Below, piece by piece: positions 1 through 12,027 of a stretch of 64,000 nucleotides of DNA (positions are counted from its first letter, which is position 1; every line of letters begins with the position of its first letter). The position numbers and the translations under genes were made by a program. The DNA is from Siphonodentalium dalli (taxonomy: Eukaryota; Mollusca; Scaphopoda; Gadilida; Siphonodentaliidae). Where the stretch lies: the NCBI GenBank assembly GCA_032622095.1, contig CP136062.1, forward strand, positions 158,156,875 through 158,220,874. Reading direction: 5' to 3'. The notes under the pieces were generated by a model. It was not told the DNA's origin. It saw nothing but the letters and a program-made list of their open reading frames with translations, and did no database searches.

Positions 1-588
1 TTCCAAGCAAGGAGCCCCTTGTTTTGTGAACTGTTTTCGTTCTAGGACATGACAATTTATGTCTTTCTCATTCAACGGGCAATGTTCATATAAGACAGCT
101 ATATTCCCCGAAAAATGAAAAACACTTATTACTGCATGTTTAATTAGGCTTTATGGTTACGTTGTAATAAATGAAGAATCACAAATAAAGCATTAATGGC
201 ATGCTTCATTTTTTCAAATAACATCGCTTTATTGAAGTTATTTCGAGAATAACGGATTTTCAAATAGGATTGTAACCGTCAACAAATCCGGCATTGTAGT
301 GCTGTGTATGGAAGACAAGACCAGACCAAAACCAAATGCCCTGATGTATCGATCGTTATATACATACTTATAGATATATAATATCCTGCACACCCGATGT
401 TCGGACGTCAAATATGCTAGTTGCAAAGTTGCCTCAGTGACATTATGTAGCTACATTAGCAGGCCTAGTCAATTAGATCGTATTACATGTACATTGGAGT
501 GGCTTAACAATTTAGTGAAATAAGATAATTAATATATGATAGAAACCTTTATCAAATAACAAGCTACAATATCAAGGACAACAGAAGA
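1..588. other. AT-rich stretch without a gene
   Basis: Nothing coding or structural could be supported. Short open frames here have no recognisable motif and no convincing splice context. Confidence 0.6.
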
Positions 589-1086
589 GCAAAGCTGAAG
601 CACATATTTAGTTGTACACAATAACATGTGTAAATAAAGAAGGCTATTTGGAAAAGATGGCATATAAAGGGAATAAAACAATTATGCACTTTAAACAAGG
701 AAATTCAAGTTTAAGATGCGTCGGACGTGATGACAATTTGTGACGAGAACACATTTTTCAACAACCTGATATTGGGAATTTATTGGCGCCAACATAACTT
801 GCACATCTGCTGTGCAATGTCCAAAACTAAAGCCAGAAAAGCAAAGCTGAAGCACATATTTAGTTGTACACAATAACATGTGTAAATAAAGAAGGCTATT
901 TGGAAAAGATGGCATATAAAGGGAATAAAACAATTATGCACTTTAAACAAGGAAATTCAAGTTTAAGATGCGTCGGACGTGATGACAATTTGTGACGAGA
1001 ACAAATTTTTCAACAACCTGATATTGGGAATTTATTGGCGCCAACATAACTTGCACATCTGCTGTGCAATGTCCAAAACTAAAGCC
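589..1086. repeat. Tandem duplication of a 246-bp unit
   Basis: Copy one is 589-834 and copy two 841-1086, a 252-bp period with a 6-bp spacer (agaaaa). The copies are almost identical over their whole length, with one visible substitution in the run before TTTTTCAACAACC (aacaca versus aacaaa). This implies a recent duplication. No protein is evident in either copy. Confidence 0.95.
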
Positions 1087-3240
1087 GGAGCATGACTATT
1101 GGGTGACTATTATAAATAAACCAACGATCATATGTCTAAGCGTGTTGGTATTTACGAATTATTCTATCGAAAAGGGGGGAACAAATTGTTTCTCAAAATA
1201 ATTTTTGCTTAATGTGTGTGCCTTATCGGTTCATTTCATAAACTCCCCCGCCTATATTACGGCTTATCCTTTGTAAATTTTCTCCTCAAAAATTGTTTTA
1301 ACGGATCAGGTTTATAAATGTTAATATCCAGATCCGATCAACATATCACAATGAAACATATTTGGCAAGACGCACAAACTCACACACACTCAGACACCTA
1401 CATTAACAGCTGTCGCAACACTACTTCTTTGACTATCGCACACGAACACAGCCACAAGTCTTTCACACCTTCTCTGGCTCGTCGCGCTGGCTCTCTCCTT
1501 GTTCTCGCGATGCATTCAGGCACTGCACATGCTCACATGCCAACAGCTGACGGAAATGGTAGCTTTGCTGGAAGAACAAAACTATTTTATTTAAAAATAC
1601 ACACATGCAAATATAGTTAGTTTAATACTAAAAACTATTTATTATCGTTCTACCATATATGAATGACTAAATTTCAGCAAAACATTAAATGTTCTCTCTT
1701 GTAGTCCCCGCGTGGGCTCGTGTTAGAATAAGGCCTACCGCCCCACTGCGATGGGTAATAATCCCCTAAGGTGGCACCCTGTTTGCCGTGGGGTACAATC
1801 CCGCGATGCGTGGTATGAGTCCTGGAGGTAATATTATATATATCTTTAATTCCTCCATTAATTAAGATGTTGATATACACATGTAATTTAACACAATCAT
1901 ACAAAAACAATTGAACATGGGAACGAGAACATAACATATATACAAGCACACACTTAACGTATGTGCAAAGCAAAACAAATATAGATTGGAACAGATCAGC
2001 CGGGCACACGAACAAGGGGGCGACAACACCAGATACAGATAGAAACAGTATGGGAAAAGATATAATGGAATCAGTTCAGTTAGAGGCGAGTGGGGAGAAA
2101 ATGAGAGGGGTTAATTGAACCTAAATTTACGGAAATCTCTAGCACCCAGCCGATCCACACGACCGGATGTTCACTAAGATCCCAGATGTTGGCCATTACG
2201 AACAAATACCAGACCCAGTACACACACCATTGTATATAAGAGGGCTACTACTTATTTATATTTGCCAACAACCGTGACTTACATATCCCACTAACTACCG
2301 GTACATGTATATAAGTGACATAAACAATTATCTCGATAATGACGAACGATTGTTCCATTCGCACCACAGCGCCCTAGTCACCTTAAGAAAGTATCTCATT
2401 ATTGTTTGTGGTGGAATGCATGCAATGTCCAAAAGTTCGTTAGGCACATAGCCTAGAAAGAGGGCAATAAGCCTCTCCTGATCAAGATATTCCACAAATT
2501 GAAAGTCCCCTAAAGGCAACTTGTCTATAAAGTGATATCAAAGATGAGTATGCGACGCTGCAAGTTCCGGGCAGTCCGCTATAATGTGTTGCGGTAGATA
2601 TATATAAGTTCGCGCACAGCACATACAAGGCACTGAGTTTCACCAGCAAAATTTCGATAACACAGTAGCTGTACCGCGATGAAAACTACTCCTTCTCATC
2701 TGGGTACTTTTGACAGACCTTCCATAAAAACGATAACTCTGGACTGCTGTGAACCAAACGAAATCTAACAAAGGTGGGTTCCGTGTGAACCCCGTAAGAC
2801 CATTCAGATTTCCAAACATGACTTCCTTGTTTGGATAGGGTTTTCCAAACTGTTTTCTTTGGAAACAGAGCTGTTGATATATATTGAGACATATAGGAGG
2901 ACAAACTACAGTTATCAAGAATACTGAATAGGTCCTGAAAAAACACATTCCTCGATAGAGTATTGGGTTCATTTGAAAATCCCAGTAATCTGATGATAAA
3001 TACATCTTTAACAGTTTTTTTTAGACTCGAGTATACAAAATGATGAAAACAAGGACACCTTTCTACAATTAATGAATGTGATTAAAGGAGGAATACCAAG
3101 CAGACCCAAGACCATGTCTGTGCTAGTTCTATAGCTAATATATAGTTGTGAGGCCATGTATAAGTTTGAGGCACATACGGTGTACCTTCTCAAGTTGAAC
3201 AGTGTCCGATTTAGAGAGACCACACAAAATTTAACTACCA
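1087..3240. other. Intergenic DNA, no gene supported
   Basis: Several short open frames occur on both strands, but none has a domain, codon pattern or splice sites that make it credible. The block near 1700-1820, richer in G+C than its surroundings, may be an old repeat, but no second copy lies in this window. Confidence 0.5.
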
Positions 3241-3306
3241 TATAAGCCTCGTGGTAAGACCGCGGACTTGTAAATCATGAGAGATCTCGCGGCTGGGGGG
3301 GGGGGG
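3241..3306 (+). repeat. tRNA-like SINE remnant ending in a G12 run
   Basis: The stretch reads like a tRNA 5' half: an A-box-like GCCTCGTGGTAAGACCG, an anticodon-arm-like segment with CTTGTAAATCATGA, then GATCTCGCGGC. It breaks off into twelve consecutive G where a B box (GGTTCGA...) should stand. It is therefore best read as a degenerate tRNA-derived SINE head rather than a working tRNA. The G run may be a replication-slippage product. Confidence 0.5.
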
Positions 3307-3463
3307 TAATACCAAAGAAAAGAAAGCGTTCTTGGTTGTTGTACAATTATTATCAGATAATTTTGAGCGAAAATTGTATTTCTCAAGCGGAATACCTAAA
3401 TGAGTAACACTTTCGGTTTATGTTAGGCCGTGGGAAGACATGTGCCAGTTATTATGTCGCTTA

Positions 3464-4223
3464 AGTGACATTATTTACTTTCATACAGAACAGAATTTCA
3501 CTAGAAAAAAATTAACTTACAAAATCACGATTCCATTAACCGAAATGGATGCAAATTATTGATCTATTTTAGGATTATGTCTGATAAATATAAACATACG
3601 TATATACGAGCAATATAAATACAATCACCGGGCACTATAAATATGTAACAAATATATCAGATGTAACTTAAGGCATAAAATATGAATCACAGAATGTTGA
3701 CATAATCCTGAAATAGACTCAGAGGTTGATACAAATGTCGGTAAGAAAATTGTCATCTTTTTAAGATTCGATAGATATTAGGTCCAACAAAGAAATCTCC
3801 AAATTATTTGTATTGTTATATTTATATTACTTGGAAACAAAGTTTTAGATTAAAACAATGTACTTGCGGACTTGATAAACAAGCGTTTAAAAGTCAGTGA
3901 CATTATTTACTTTCATACTGAACAGAATTTCACTAGAAAACAAATTAACTTACAAAATCACGATTCCATTAACCGAAATGGATGCAAATTATTGATCTAT
4001 TTTAGGAATATGTCTGATAAATATAAACATACGTATATACGAGCAATATATTAAATACAATCACCGGGCACTATAAATATGTAACAAATATCACATGTAA
4101 GGCATAACATATGAATCACAAACTGTTGACATAATCCTGAAATAGACTCAGATGTTGATACAAATGTCAGTAAGGCGCCCATTCCAATGTAAGAAATTTG
4201 TCGTTTCTAAGATTCGAGAGATA
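3464..4223. repeat. Direct duplication, two ~280-bp copies
   Basis: Copy one is 3464-3745 and copy two 3896-4174, offset about 432 bp. They share AGTGACATTATTTACTTTCA at the start and ACAAATGTC(a/g)GTAAG near the end. Weaker similarity (AAGATTCGA.AGATA) continues to about 3783 and 4223. The copies differ by scattered substitutions and small indels. No coding content is evident. Confidence 0.9.
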
Positions 4224-4802
4224 CCAGATAATGTATAGAAATCGGATGGGGATGTTACGCGAACCTACAGTTCATCGCATCAATCCCTGGGTCAGAAGCA
4301 TGGACGACAACGCGGTTATAAATAACCGGAAGGGAGAGGTGAAATGAACATATTGGCTCAGTTAACAGGCGAACCTGGATGTCTTGTTAGCACTAACAAA
4401 ATACTTTATGGCAGCACTGGTCAAAGACATGGCTAGACTAACATTCGCCACAGTGACCTCAGTGGCGAATATGATAATTTTCTGAACAGATTGCAGTGAA
4501 CCTCGGTTTGGCAACCTCATTATACTCGTTTATGTGCTCTAACCTGTCATTATTTTCCTCAGCCTGGCGACATATACGTGCCGTCTCGACAAGATGGTCT
4601 GCAGCTACACTTCTTTTTGTGCAGGAGATAGTGATTTATATTGAGCGTGACCCTGTTTGAATAACGCAGCAGCGGAGATGAAAGTCCCACGACCCGATTT
4701 ATTTATCTCTAGGCGTCTCCATTTGTGGGCAAAATATACTGCAGGATTTTTTTCTCAACTCCTTTCAATTTGATCTTAGGAAAGCAAGGGACTATGTTCT
4801 TT
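4224..4802. other. Non-coding flank of the BRCT-containing pseudogene
   Basis: No gene or repeat recognised. It lies immediately 3' (minus-strand sense) of the decayed gene below and may contain its old 3' end. Confidence 0.5.
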
Positions 4803-4869
4803 TTACGTCTCAATTTTGTCTTTACGTTTCTTTGAGTTTTTATCTCGCAACGACGGTTGCTTTAAAATA

Positions 4870-5200
4870 GTAGGAAATGAATCTCTGCAAATGAGATATT
4901 GATCCTTGTCCAGTTGTTCACCAGCTTTAATTGAACCAAGAATGTACTCATATTTAACAATGGGAAATCCCTTTGATAATGCAGCAACCAGGTCAATGGA
5001 AAGTTTGGCACCCTTTGTCTCCGATGAAACAGCTGTATATTGTTTCATGGAGTCGTTTTTCTCGCCGGACGGAATCGAACTACGTCACCGCCGTTTTGTT
5101 CGATAAGATTTTTAATATCGCACTGTTGTAAGTTTCGAAAGGGGCCCGTCTTTGGAACAGTTCCACATAGAACAAATTTGCCAGAAAAGACAGTCACAGC
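4870..5200 (-). pseudogene. BRCT domain of the decayed gene, split by a one-base deletion
   Basis: The first half reads FSGKFVLCGTVPKTG, then IEQNGGDVV, the normal first strand, loop and GG turn of a BRCT domain. The second half, in another frame, has a KG pair, then GFPIVKYEYILGSI and QYLI, matching the PIV-x-x-(W/Y)-I-x-x-S core. BRCT domains bind phosphopeptides or partner BRCTs in DNA-damage and replication proteins. The shift occurs in the A run at about 5050-5060, where five A stand instead of six. The basic linker QQKRKA just before the domain could be a nuclear-localisation signal. The domain call is strong; the host family is unknown. Confidence 0.78.
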
Positions 5201-5315
5201 ATCAGCTTTACGCTTTTGCTGACGAGGGAATGGCTCAGAATTTAATATGTTAGCAACATATTTCTCGAATTCCGCATGTGCTGACTTGTCTCCGTTTGTG
5301 ATTTCAAAATGAAGA

Positions 5316-5818
5316 TTATTCCAACTGTGTTGAAATATTTTCAAACAAAGTCCTCTCTTTGTCTGCCCCACCTTGCATTGATTTGGTATAGTATATACCG
5401 GCATGGTCATAATTGGCATGTTCTCCATCCTCCGCCTGTAATCTGGCTAATGGAAATGGAAGATTTTTCATCACGGTTGGAGCTATATCAGTGAACTTTA
5501 GCATGTAAGGGGTCAGTTCCTTGTGTGTATATCGAGAACAAAAAAGTTGATAAAAACATTCTGAATATTATTTGTATTTGACAATGTCATCTTCTGAATA
5601 TCCCCAAGAGTAATCATCTGGGCAAAGAGAACCCAAAGGAAATCCGCTTTTTAACACTGGATCGGGATCTTTCTTTGCGATTTCCATCATCTCATAAAAA
5701 TGTTGCCAAATCAACGACACTTGCTCGAATTATGTGAAGGAGTTTGGTAAGCGGAGTTCATCGGAGACCTTTTTATCTAAGGGGCTGGGAAATGTGTCGT
5801 CATCAGGAACGAAATTAC
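5316..5818 (-). pseudogene. Middle segment with EDGEHANYDH motif
   Basis: Reading the minus strand from 5760 gives WQHFYEMMEIAKKDPDP, then GSLCPDDYSWGYSEDD, a stop, and then TPYMLKFTDIAPTVMK and ARLQAEDGEHANYDHAGIYY. The residue pattern is protein-like rather than random, despite stops near 5715 and 5590. The reading frame then shifts near 5320, just before NNLHFEITNGDKSAH, which leads into the BRCT domain. The E-x-x-E-H-x-N-Y-x-H cluster could be metal-binding or catalytic. I cannot assign a family with certainty. Confidence 0.6.
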
Positions 5819-6959
5819 TCAATGGATGAGGCCAGTTGGTTCCAGGCGGAGGTGGGCGATGAGGGCGAATGCATGGTCTTTGTTAAATTTAACGGGATCG
5901 GGTTTACCGTTGGTATATGCAAAAGAAACATTTCCATATTTAATGTATCTTTTGTTCAGGTTAGATTTCAAGTTTCCCAAACGCATGTTGCGATCAGTAT
6001 TCTCGTCACATCCAGGTCTGCCTTTTACTCTACTAGAATGGTTTAGTATTAAGTTTATTTCAAGATTCAAAAGCTTTTCAACGCTCCTAGCAATACCGTG
6101 GAGGACACAGAAAGCGAAGTCATGTATGGGTATGGCAGGTAATAGTGAGGTTTCATGTTTCCGATTAAGGGATTCTACCACGTTAGTGCGAAAACATGTA
6201 CTTTGGTCTACAACATTGGCAACCTTCTTTGAAGAAGATGTGTAAATATTGTGCCCCGTGTCTTTTCTAGGACCCAAGTTCCCCTTACCGTCAAGTATGG
6301 CCTGTAAAAACATATCTCCTGTCATGAAAAATTTAATGCCTTTATTTTGCAAAGATTTCAGTTCTTCATTGAGGTCTGCCATATTTTCGTCACTGAGGTC
6401 AACCAAATTTTCCTCTAAATTGTCACGAAAATCAGATCCGTGAAAAATGTAACTGGGGTAAACAATTTTGCTACCCTGGAGTAAATTTCCATGCATGCGC
6501 AATGAATTATCGATGGGAGTAATGGCCAAAAATGTTTGTGACTTTTTTCCTATTACTCTGCCATCATCGAAAATTCAACACATTATTGGCCGAGAGGAAA
6601 GGGAATCTAAATGTAAGGACTTGTATGAGCCGTTCTACGCTGACACGCCAGCCAGTGGATGTCATTGTTGGCTGCATCACACTCGAAAACATTTCTTTTA
6701 AATGTAATTTCACCTTTCGTTCGGCCCTTTGACTTGGAATTTCACCCGGGAGATATTTCCGCAATCGCTTAACCATACGAGTCCCCATTAAATTCTCTAT
6801 GTTAATGATTTTTTCGGGTGTCATTTGATATACTCGACAGGCGTTCTGTGTCACTAACTCGGTCAGCAAAATGCTGGGGGCTTTATTATTGTGATTTTTT
6901 GATCGTTTTTTGCGTTTAATTGTCTCGAGGAATTGAGACAATTCTTCCACTGAGATCAT
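5819..6959 (-). pseudogene. Central segment, two frames joined by a one-base shift near 6560
   Basis: Segment 6959-6564 encodes a basic region (TIKRKKRSKNHNNK) and ends in a stop created by one extra base; the sense continues in the next frame as DDGRVIGKK and into 6529-5819. The second segment is rich in conserved-looking motifs: KFFMTGDMFL, GPRKDTGHN, TNVVESLNRKHE, and IPIHDFAFCVLHGIARSVEK. A GD motif followed some 70 residues later by an HDF...LH motif is reminiscent of DDE-type transposase cores, but this is only a resemblance. There is no evidence of a working product, because the frame is broken. Confidence 0.6.
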
Positions 6960-7423
6960 ATTTTAGTTTTTGGTTTTAATATGGAGTGCAATCTTTTCAA
7001 GACAGTTTTCTTGTTAACTGTTTTAGTTTTGGTTTTGGGAGAATTAGTAACAAATGATTCAACTGAGTGAGACATTGAATGGGTGACTATGTGTGCGGTG
7101 AGTGCACTCGTGTAGTCCATTCTTAACTTATGGAATTGTTTACTTTCTAGAAGGACCGAGAACGCTGTCTAGGATATCATTGCCCTGAGTTCTTGCTTAC
7201 CTCTATTAACGAAAATAATGTTACTCTGTCTATCTAAGCCCCGTTTTGATAAAATCTTATCTATCTTTGTATACCCAACTTTGTTTATTGTATCAGCCAT
7301 ACCAAGTGCTGCCCACAAATCTTTACATGTTAAGAATATTTCCTGATTTTTTTATCATAAATGAAACTCTGTAATCTCGGAATGTTGAGGGAACCATTTT
7401 CCGATGCAATGTTGTCACGCCCC

Positions 7424-7675
7424 TTATTGTGTCTTTCGTTTTTTTTTTAAATTTGTCATATAAGAACGCAAAAGAGCTATGAATGATTGCAATTTAATGT
7501 GTGATCTCATCTTGCCATGAAAAATGAACACGTCCATTGGATTAATGTCCAACTTTTCCAGAAGCTTGTCTATGAAAATATAGCCATGTGTCACTGTTTC
7601 TATATTCATTGCAGAAAAGGACTCTTTACATGGCAGATACAGATAATTAGAATTTAACATGAGTATAAATGACAA
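7424..7675 (-). pseudogene. Short upstream fragment of the same gene (tentative)
   Basis: An 83-codon open segment with SFSAMNIETVTHGYIFIDK and a basic end (NLKKKRKTQ). It sits on the same strand between stronger segments, so it is assigned to the same decayed gene by position. On its own it has no recognisable domain, and 6960-7423 between it and the next segment shows no clear coding sense. Confidence 0.3.
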
Positions 7676-7782
7676 TACCAGCTATTGAAATTCTAGTAAA
7701 ATCGTAAGACGGTTCAATTATTTCAGAATTACTAGGTTGAATGAGAGGGGTTTCATCACTATCTTCCAGCATTGCAAATTTA

Positions 7783-8680
7783 TTAACCAGTTACAAAACT
7801 ATGCAACTGAGATCGGTATGAAGTTGATTCCAATGGCGCTCCGCGATACACAGCTGTCCTAATCGTACCTGATATTGTGAAATTCTTAGTTAATTTAAAT
7901 CCAATTAAAGTTACAAAATTATACAAATGTTCATTCTGAACAAAATCCCACGAAGCTCCCAAAATTCTATCTAATCCAGAAAGTGTATGGTTGTGCTGCT
8001 CAAATTTGTTCGATATTATCGTACTGTTTATGCCCAAAATTGAGGGATCAGTGTCAGGAGCAAAGAGACCCAAAGAAATATGTTTCCTATGTGTTGGATT
8101 TTTTAGTGATTGTCTGATTTCAGAATATAACAGATTCGCCAAAAGGGCGTTTCTTGATTCTACTTGTGACAGTAAGATTTGTTTCTCCAATGACAATTTT
8201 TTCAACAAAAGTTTATCCTGCGAACATGACAATTTAGCTTTTTTGATTTCTGACACTTTGTGTGATGACGCAATGAGCTCTATATCTGCATCCAAACAAT
8301 CATGATTTAGCAAATAACCACTTACTTTTACAGCATCCTTCTCTTCTTTTATTGCGCTGACCAGGATATTATGTTGACCGACCTTTGCCGTGTCTCCAAG
8401 TTGAATAAGTTCACGGCAGAGCTGCTAAATACAAGAGTAAGATCTCTTTCAGTTGGGAGATGTCTTTCACTGGCAGTTGGAAGATCCCTTTCAGTTGGAG
8501 CATCATTCAGGCGGGCGTCCTCATCGGTGGTCACGGTGATTGTAGTTATGGAACGGCTAATAGTTGGTACATGTTCGGTTCTCTTCTTTTTTGTGGTCTG
8601 GATGTTCTTTTTTTTATTCCAGTGCCAGCGTCGGTGTTTATTTCTGTGGGATGGAATGAAAATGTGGAAACATGAAAATA
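7783..8680 (-). pseudogene. N-terminal coiled-coil-like segment of the decayed gene
   Basis: The 8313-7783 part reads SHKVSEIKKAKLSCSQDK and LLLKKLSLEKQILLSQVESR, a heptad-like leucine pattern of about 45 residues, followed by a more globular part. Upstream, the sense continues in another frame as GQHNILVSAIKEEKDAV, then after a further shift near 8410 as a repeated ERDLPT.ERHLPTERDL stretch (8441-8500, an imperfect ~20-bp tandem repeat). The open sense can be followed to about 8640, where a polypyrimidine tract ending CAG precedes AAATAAACACC on the minus strand and could be a splice acceptor. The true start is not identified. Confidence 0.5.
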
Positions 8681-8750
8681 TAATTTATGCTAATAAAACT
8701 GCATTAAAGATGGATTATCTCTTTAAATGACAAATTTTGAATATGTTCTC

Positions 8751-8850
8751 GATAGAATCGTTTCCGGGCATGGATTTAACACTCACACGTATTATTGTAT
8801 ATGAAATAATAGGTGTGAGTGTTAAATCCGTGCCGGGAAACGATTCTATC
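8751..8850. repeat. Hairpin MITE-like element, 46-bp arms
   Basis: Left arm 8751-8796 (starts GATAGAATCGTTTCC) pairs with right arm 8805-8850, leaving an 8-nt loop (GTATATGA). There are about three mismatches per arm. Such a foldback could be a small palindromic transposon or a source of double-stranded RNA. No clear target-site duplication was found. Confidence 0.85.
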
Positions 8851-10452
8851 AATTGGTAATGATTTTTGTCGATATTATTTGCGAGCCGCAAAATGTCTCC
8901 GATTGATTTTTGTATCTATTGTAATATTAAATGCGAATGAAGTCGATAAGACCTAGGGTTTATGATAACGCTTATTTTTCGATGATTAAAATAACAGAAA
9001 ATACGTAATATGCGCAATTTCAAATTAGTAACACCAAAAGTTTATCCGAATATCAACTTAACACAATACAATGTAGAACGAAATTCCATTATACAATAAT
9101 TCACCTGATGTTCACAAAGCAACATTTTCTGAGTGACTCGGACAGGGTTTTAGTCTACGTGTATGAGCAGATAAATTTGTGTTTGAGTTTTCCATATGTT
9201 CCATAATTATGTAGCATATGTGGTTGGGTGATTGGGGAGGTCAGATTCTATATTTTAAGTTCCTATATATAATTTGTTACAAACCTGGTGTCAGGATAGC
9301 ACCGAACGAAACTTTCACCAGTTTGGAATTTTGTCAGCAATTCTAAATGTTCATTAAATTTGTCCACCGGTAAAACCTCGCCGGACTCGGAGACAGAGCC
9401 ATTGTCACTATTGAACTGAACATGGTCTCCCGTCACCAAACTCTTCAGGAATGTTTGTTGATTCAGTCGTGTCGAGCCGTCTCGACGACGCTTCTTTCCA
9501 GCTAGGTATGAAATAGATATACAATTGTTAACAATAATATAATATTATTGTGACACGTTATAAATGTGAGATGAACGAGCGGTTCCCAATGTGGCCTTGG
9601 TGGATTAGCACACCGTGGATATATGGATATATATGCGCAAATTTGGCAAGTGCACGCGAATCGAAGATGCCCATCATTGTTGCTTGTCCACGGAATGTCA
9701 GGAATGTTTCTGTATAAATATAGTGTCCATTTTTATTTTTAAAAATAAAATGAAACCATTCTCACCAAGAAATTATTTGAAACGAACTACTTTATCAAAC
9801 AAGATATTTAAAATTTGGAATGAATTATCACATTTGGTGGTAAGTGACCAATTTCTCAATGAGGCAAAATTATGCAGGTGACAAGCAGTATAATGACGTT
9901 TAAATTTTACCCAAACGCGACAAAATCAAAATACTGAGAATAAAAGTTACATTATAATTTTGCCAGGCTTATCTTCTCGATAATAAGACACTACTTAGTA
10001 ATAATTCATCCACATCCAATAGAATAAATTTTCAAATTCTGACAAACTTGACAAAATAAATAATATTTACGCGATATTTACGATTCAAATTGGTATAAGA
10101 ACACATGTTTTTACTCGTTCTGTTTATAAAAAAGACAGCGCAATTCGATTTGTTAATCACACACAAATGATATAAACGTGCGTTATTATTTCCATATCGG
10201 GAATGCAGTAAAAAATAACGCTGTTTGTGTTTACCAGGGGTCAATAATATGAAGCGTTTTCCTTGTAAGAATCTACAATTGTTTGTAAGAAATAACAATT
10301 TATCATTCCTCTAATACTATGAACCTATGATTACAAACATAAATCACAAATAGTACGTGTTCTTTGTATTTACAAACATCTCCCAATCACAAAGAATGTT
10401 CGAGTACTATGAAAGTTAATTGAAAGGAACGTGATTAGAAGATCTTCATATT
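8851..10452. other. AT-rich DNA, no gene supported
   Basis: Only short low-complexity open frames occur. The motif TGGCCTTGGTGGATTAGC at about 9590 resembles a tRNA/SINE A box but has no supporting arms. Nothing else can be supported. Confidence 0.5.
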
Positions 10453-11095
10453 GTGTGTCCAACATCAATTTTCAGTTTTCGCACCCTTAACCCGGATAAT
10501 ATACCCATCTATGATACGCAGGGACGTGGCGACAAGGGGCCGATTCACCCCCTTGTGAAAATGTTTTGTCAGCTGGAAATCTCAAGTACAACCCACAGGG
10601 ACGTCGCGACAAGGGGGTTGGGTTATGTTTCTCGCCCCCAAACATTCTGTCAACATGTTCAACAGTTGAAAATTTGATACCTGAAACAACATGAATTGGA
10701 AATTTTACAACAATAGGTTGAACTTGTTCTCTTATTTAGTTTTTCCAACAATTTATTAGAGGGTAAGTGTTTGTTTTAGACCAACATTAACATATTTACC
10801 TGCTTTGGTCAAAAGTTTGGATTGAAATGGCCTATATTTAGAAATTGTCAAACCTTAGGGGGTGTCAGCTTGGATATGAGGTAGCAGTATGTGTTCCTTG
10901 TAACTACTAAAATTACCCAATTTATTGAAACTCACAACGTTAAGGAACTTGTCTAGAATGTCAGTATAGGGTGTCAAACATAAATTGTTGATTTTCACAC
11001 CCTTAAACCGGACCATATAACCATCTCTGATTCGTAGGGGCGTATCGCCCTCCCCCCTTATGAAAATGTTTTATCAATGGATAATCTCATAAACA
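10453..11095. repeat. Two diverged direct copies of a ~125-bp repeat
   Basis: Copy one, about 10458-10585, and copy two, about 10970-11094, share the order TTTTC.CACCCTTAA.CCGGA, CCATCT.TGAT.CG(c/t)AGGG.CG, CCCCCTT and TGAAAATGTTTT. A third partial piece, ACAGGGACGTCGCGACAAGGGG, lies at about 10595. This is a dispersed repeat of unknown type. Confidence 0.75.
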
Positions 11096-11400
11096 GGGAC
11101 ATTGTGATAGTGGTCTTGTGAACACGGTGCCTGGCACATTACAGTCGTTCAAAATAGGAAGGGGAGAGTCGCCGCCAAATCTTATGATTCACAACGTCTC
11201 TGACAAACGTTGGTGATTGATATACATAGTGAGTGATACTTACGGATTATAGCCAACATTAGCATGTTACATGTACTTACCATAATCAACGATATCTCCA
11301 AGAAAGTTTGTCCGATTTATAATCGCCTCTTGATATACGATTCCATCGTTATGTGGAATTTATTGGTAATTATTTTTATTCAAAGATTGCATATTGAAAT

Positions 11401-11645
11401 TATAGGATGGACACCCATCACCAAACAGAGCCCATATAGCCACGTCCCTATCTCGATATATTATAAGATATCGGAGCAGTTTGAAATTATAAAATGACCA
11501 TCCCTCCTATAACCGAGAGCCTTAGCGCGTCCCTGCTTCGATAATGTGATGGGCACCCCTGATAAAAATGGAGCCACGTTCCTGCCTCGATGTGTTATGA
11601 TAAGAGTAGCGGATCAGTTTGAAATCAAAAGATGGGCACAATATA
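11401..11645. repeat. Two diverged direct copies of a ~100-bp repeat
   Basis: Both copies (about 11401-11505 and 11545-11645) contain GGCACCC/GGACACCC, a GAGCC segment, CACGT(c/t)CCT..CTCGAT, a TTATAAGA/TATGATAAGA run and CAGTTTGAAAT. No coding content. Confidence 0.65.
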
Positions 11646-12027
11646 TATAATGTTATACCATCAAAATAATATTTTGTTTTCACAAACTGAATGGTTGTAA
11701 TTTGTGAAAACAATGATACCAAATTGGTTGTAGTACTCGATATTGCACATGCACACTCTACAAACGAACAGTTTATTAGTTATCTTTACGCAGACAAGTG
11801 GTCACCAACTTAGCAATCCGTGTACCGATTGGATAGCTCTGATAAGCGAACACCTCTCAACTTATGATTGGTTAATTCTTTTGTAACTTTGGCTTGCCGT
11901 GATTCAATATATTGTGAATCACTCACAGGTAACGGTATGCCCGTAAGCAATCTACAATAATCAGCAGTAGATCTTTGTGAAATTTGCGAGATTTTGTTAG
12001 CTCATCGTTTCATAGTACCGGCGATAT

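Larger units (their letters stand above)
4803..8680 (-). pseudogene. Decayed multi-segment gene, coiled-coil-like N part and C-terminal BRCT domain
   Basis: A series of minus-strand open segments reads as one broken gene: 8680-7783, 7675-7424, 6959-6564, 6529-5819, about 5750-5316 and 5428-4803. Adjacent segments continue each other's sense across single-base shifts: near 8410, near 6560 (one extra base), near 5320, and near 5047 (one A missing from an A run). In-frame stops occur at about 5715 and 5590. The N part is rich in K/E/L and looks coiled-coil; the C end is a BRCT domain. The middle contains a GDM/HDF/LH pattern and an EDGEHANYDH motif, which I associate, from general memory only, with large uncharacterised proteins of cnidarian and molluscan genomes. 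It may derive from a mobile element; the family was not established. Confidence 0.7.

Noticed and set aside
1318..1620. 100-codon plus-strand frame with His/Thr-rich start
   Set aside because: Low-complexity residues, no domain, no splice or poly(A) context.
2640..3241. Overlapping minus-strand frames of 77-121 codons
   Set aside because: Different frames compete over the same bases, no motif is recognisable and none has an exon-like boundary.
4803..8680. Integrated virus remnant
   Set aside because: BRCT domains occur in some large DNA viruses, but no capsid, polymerase or other viral hallmark is visible, so a mobile-element or host origin is preferred.
9588..9660. tRNA or SINE head around TGGTGGATTAGC
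   Set aside because: No B box and no foldable arms follow.
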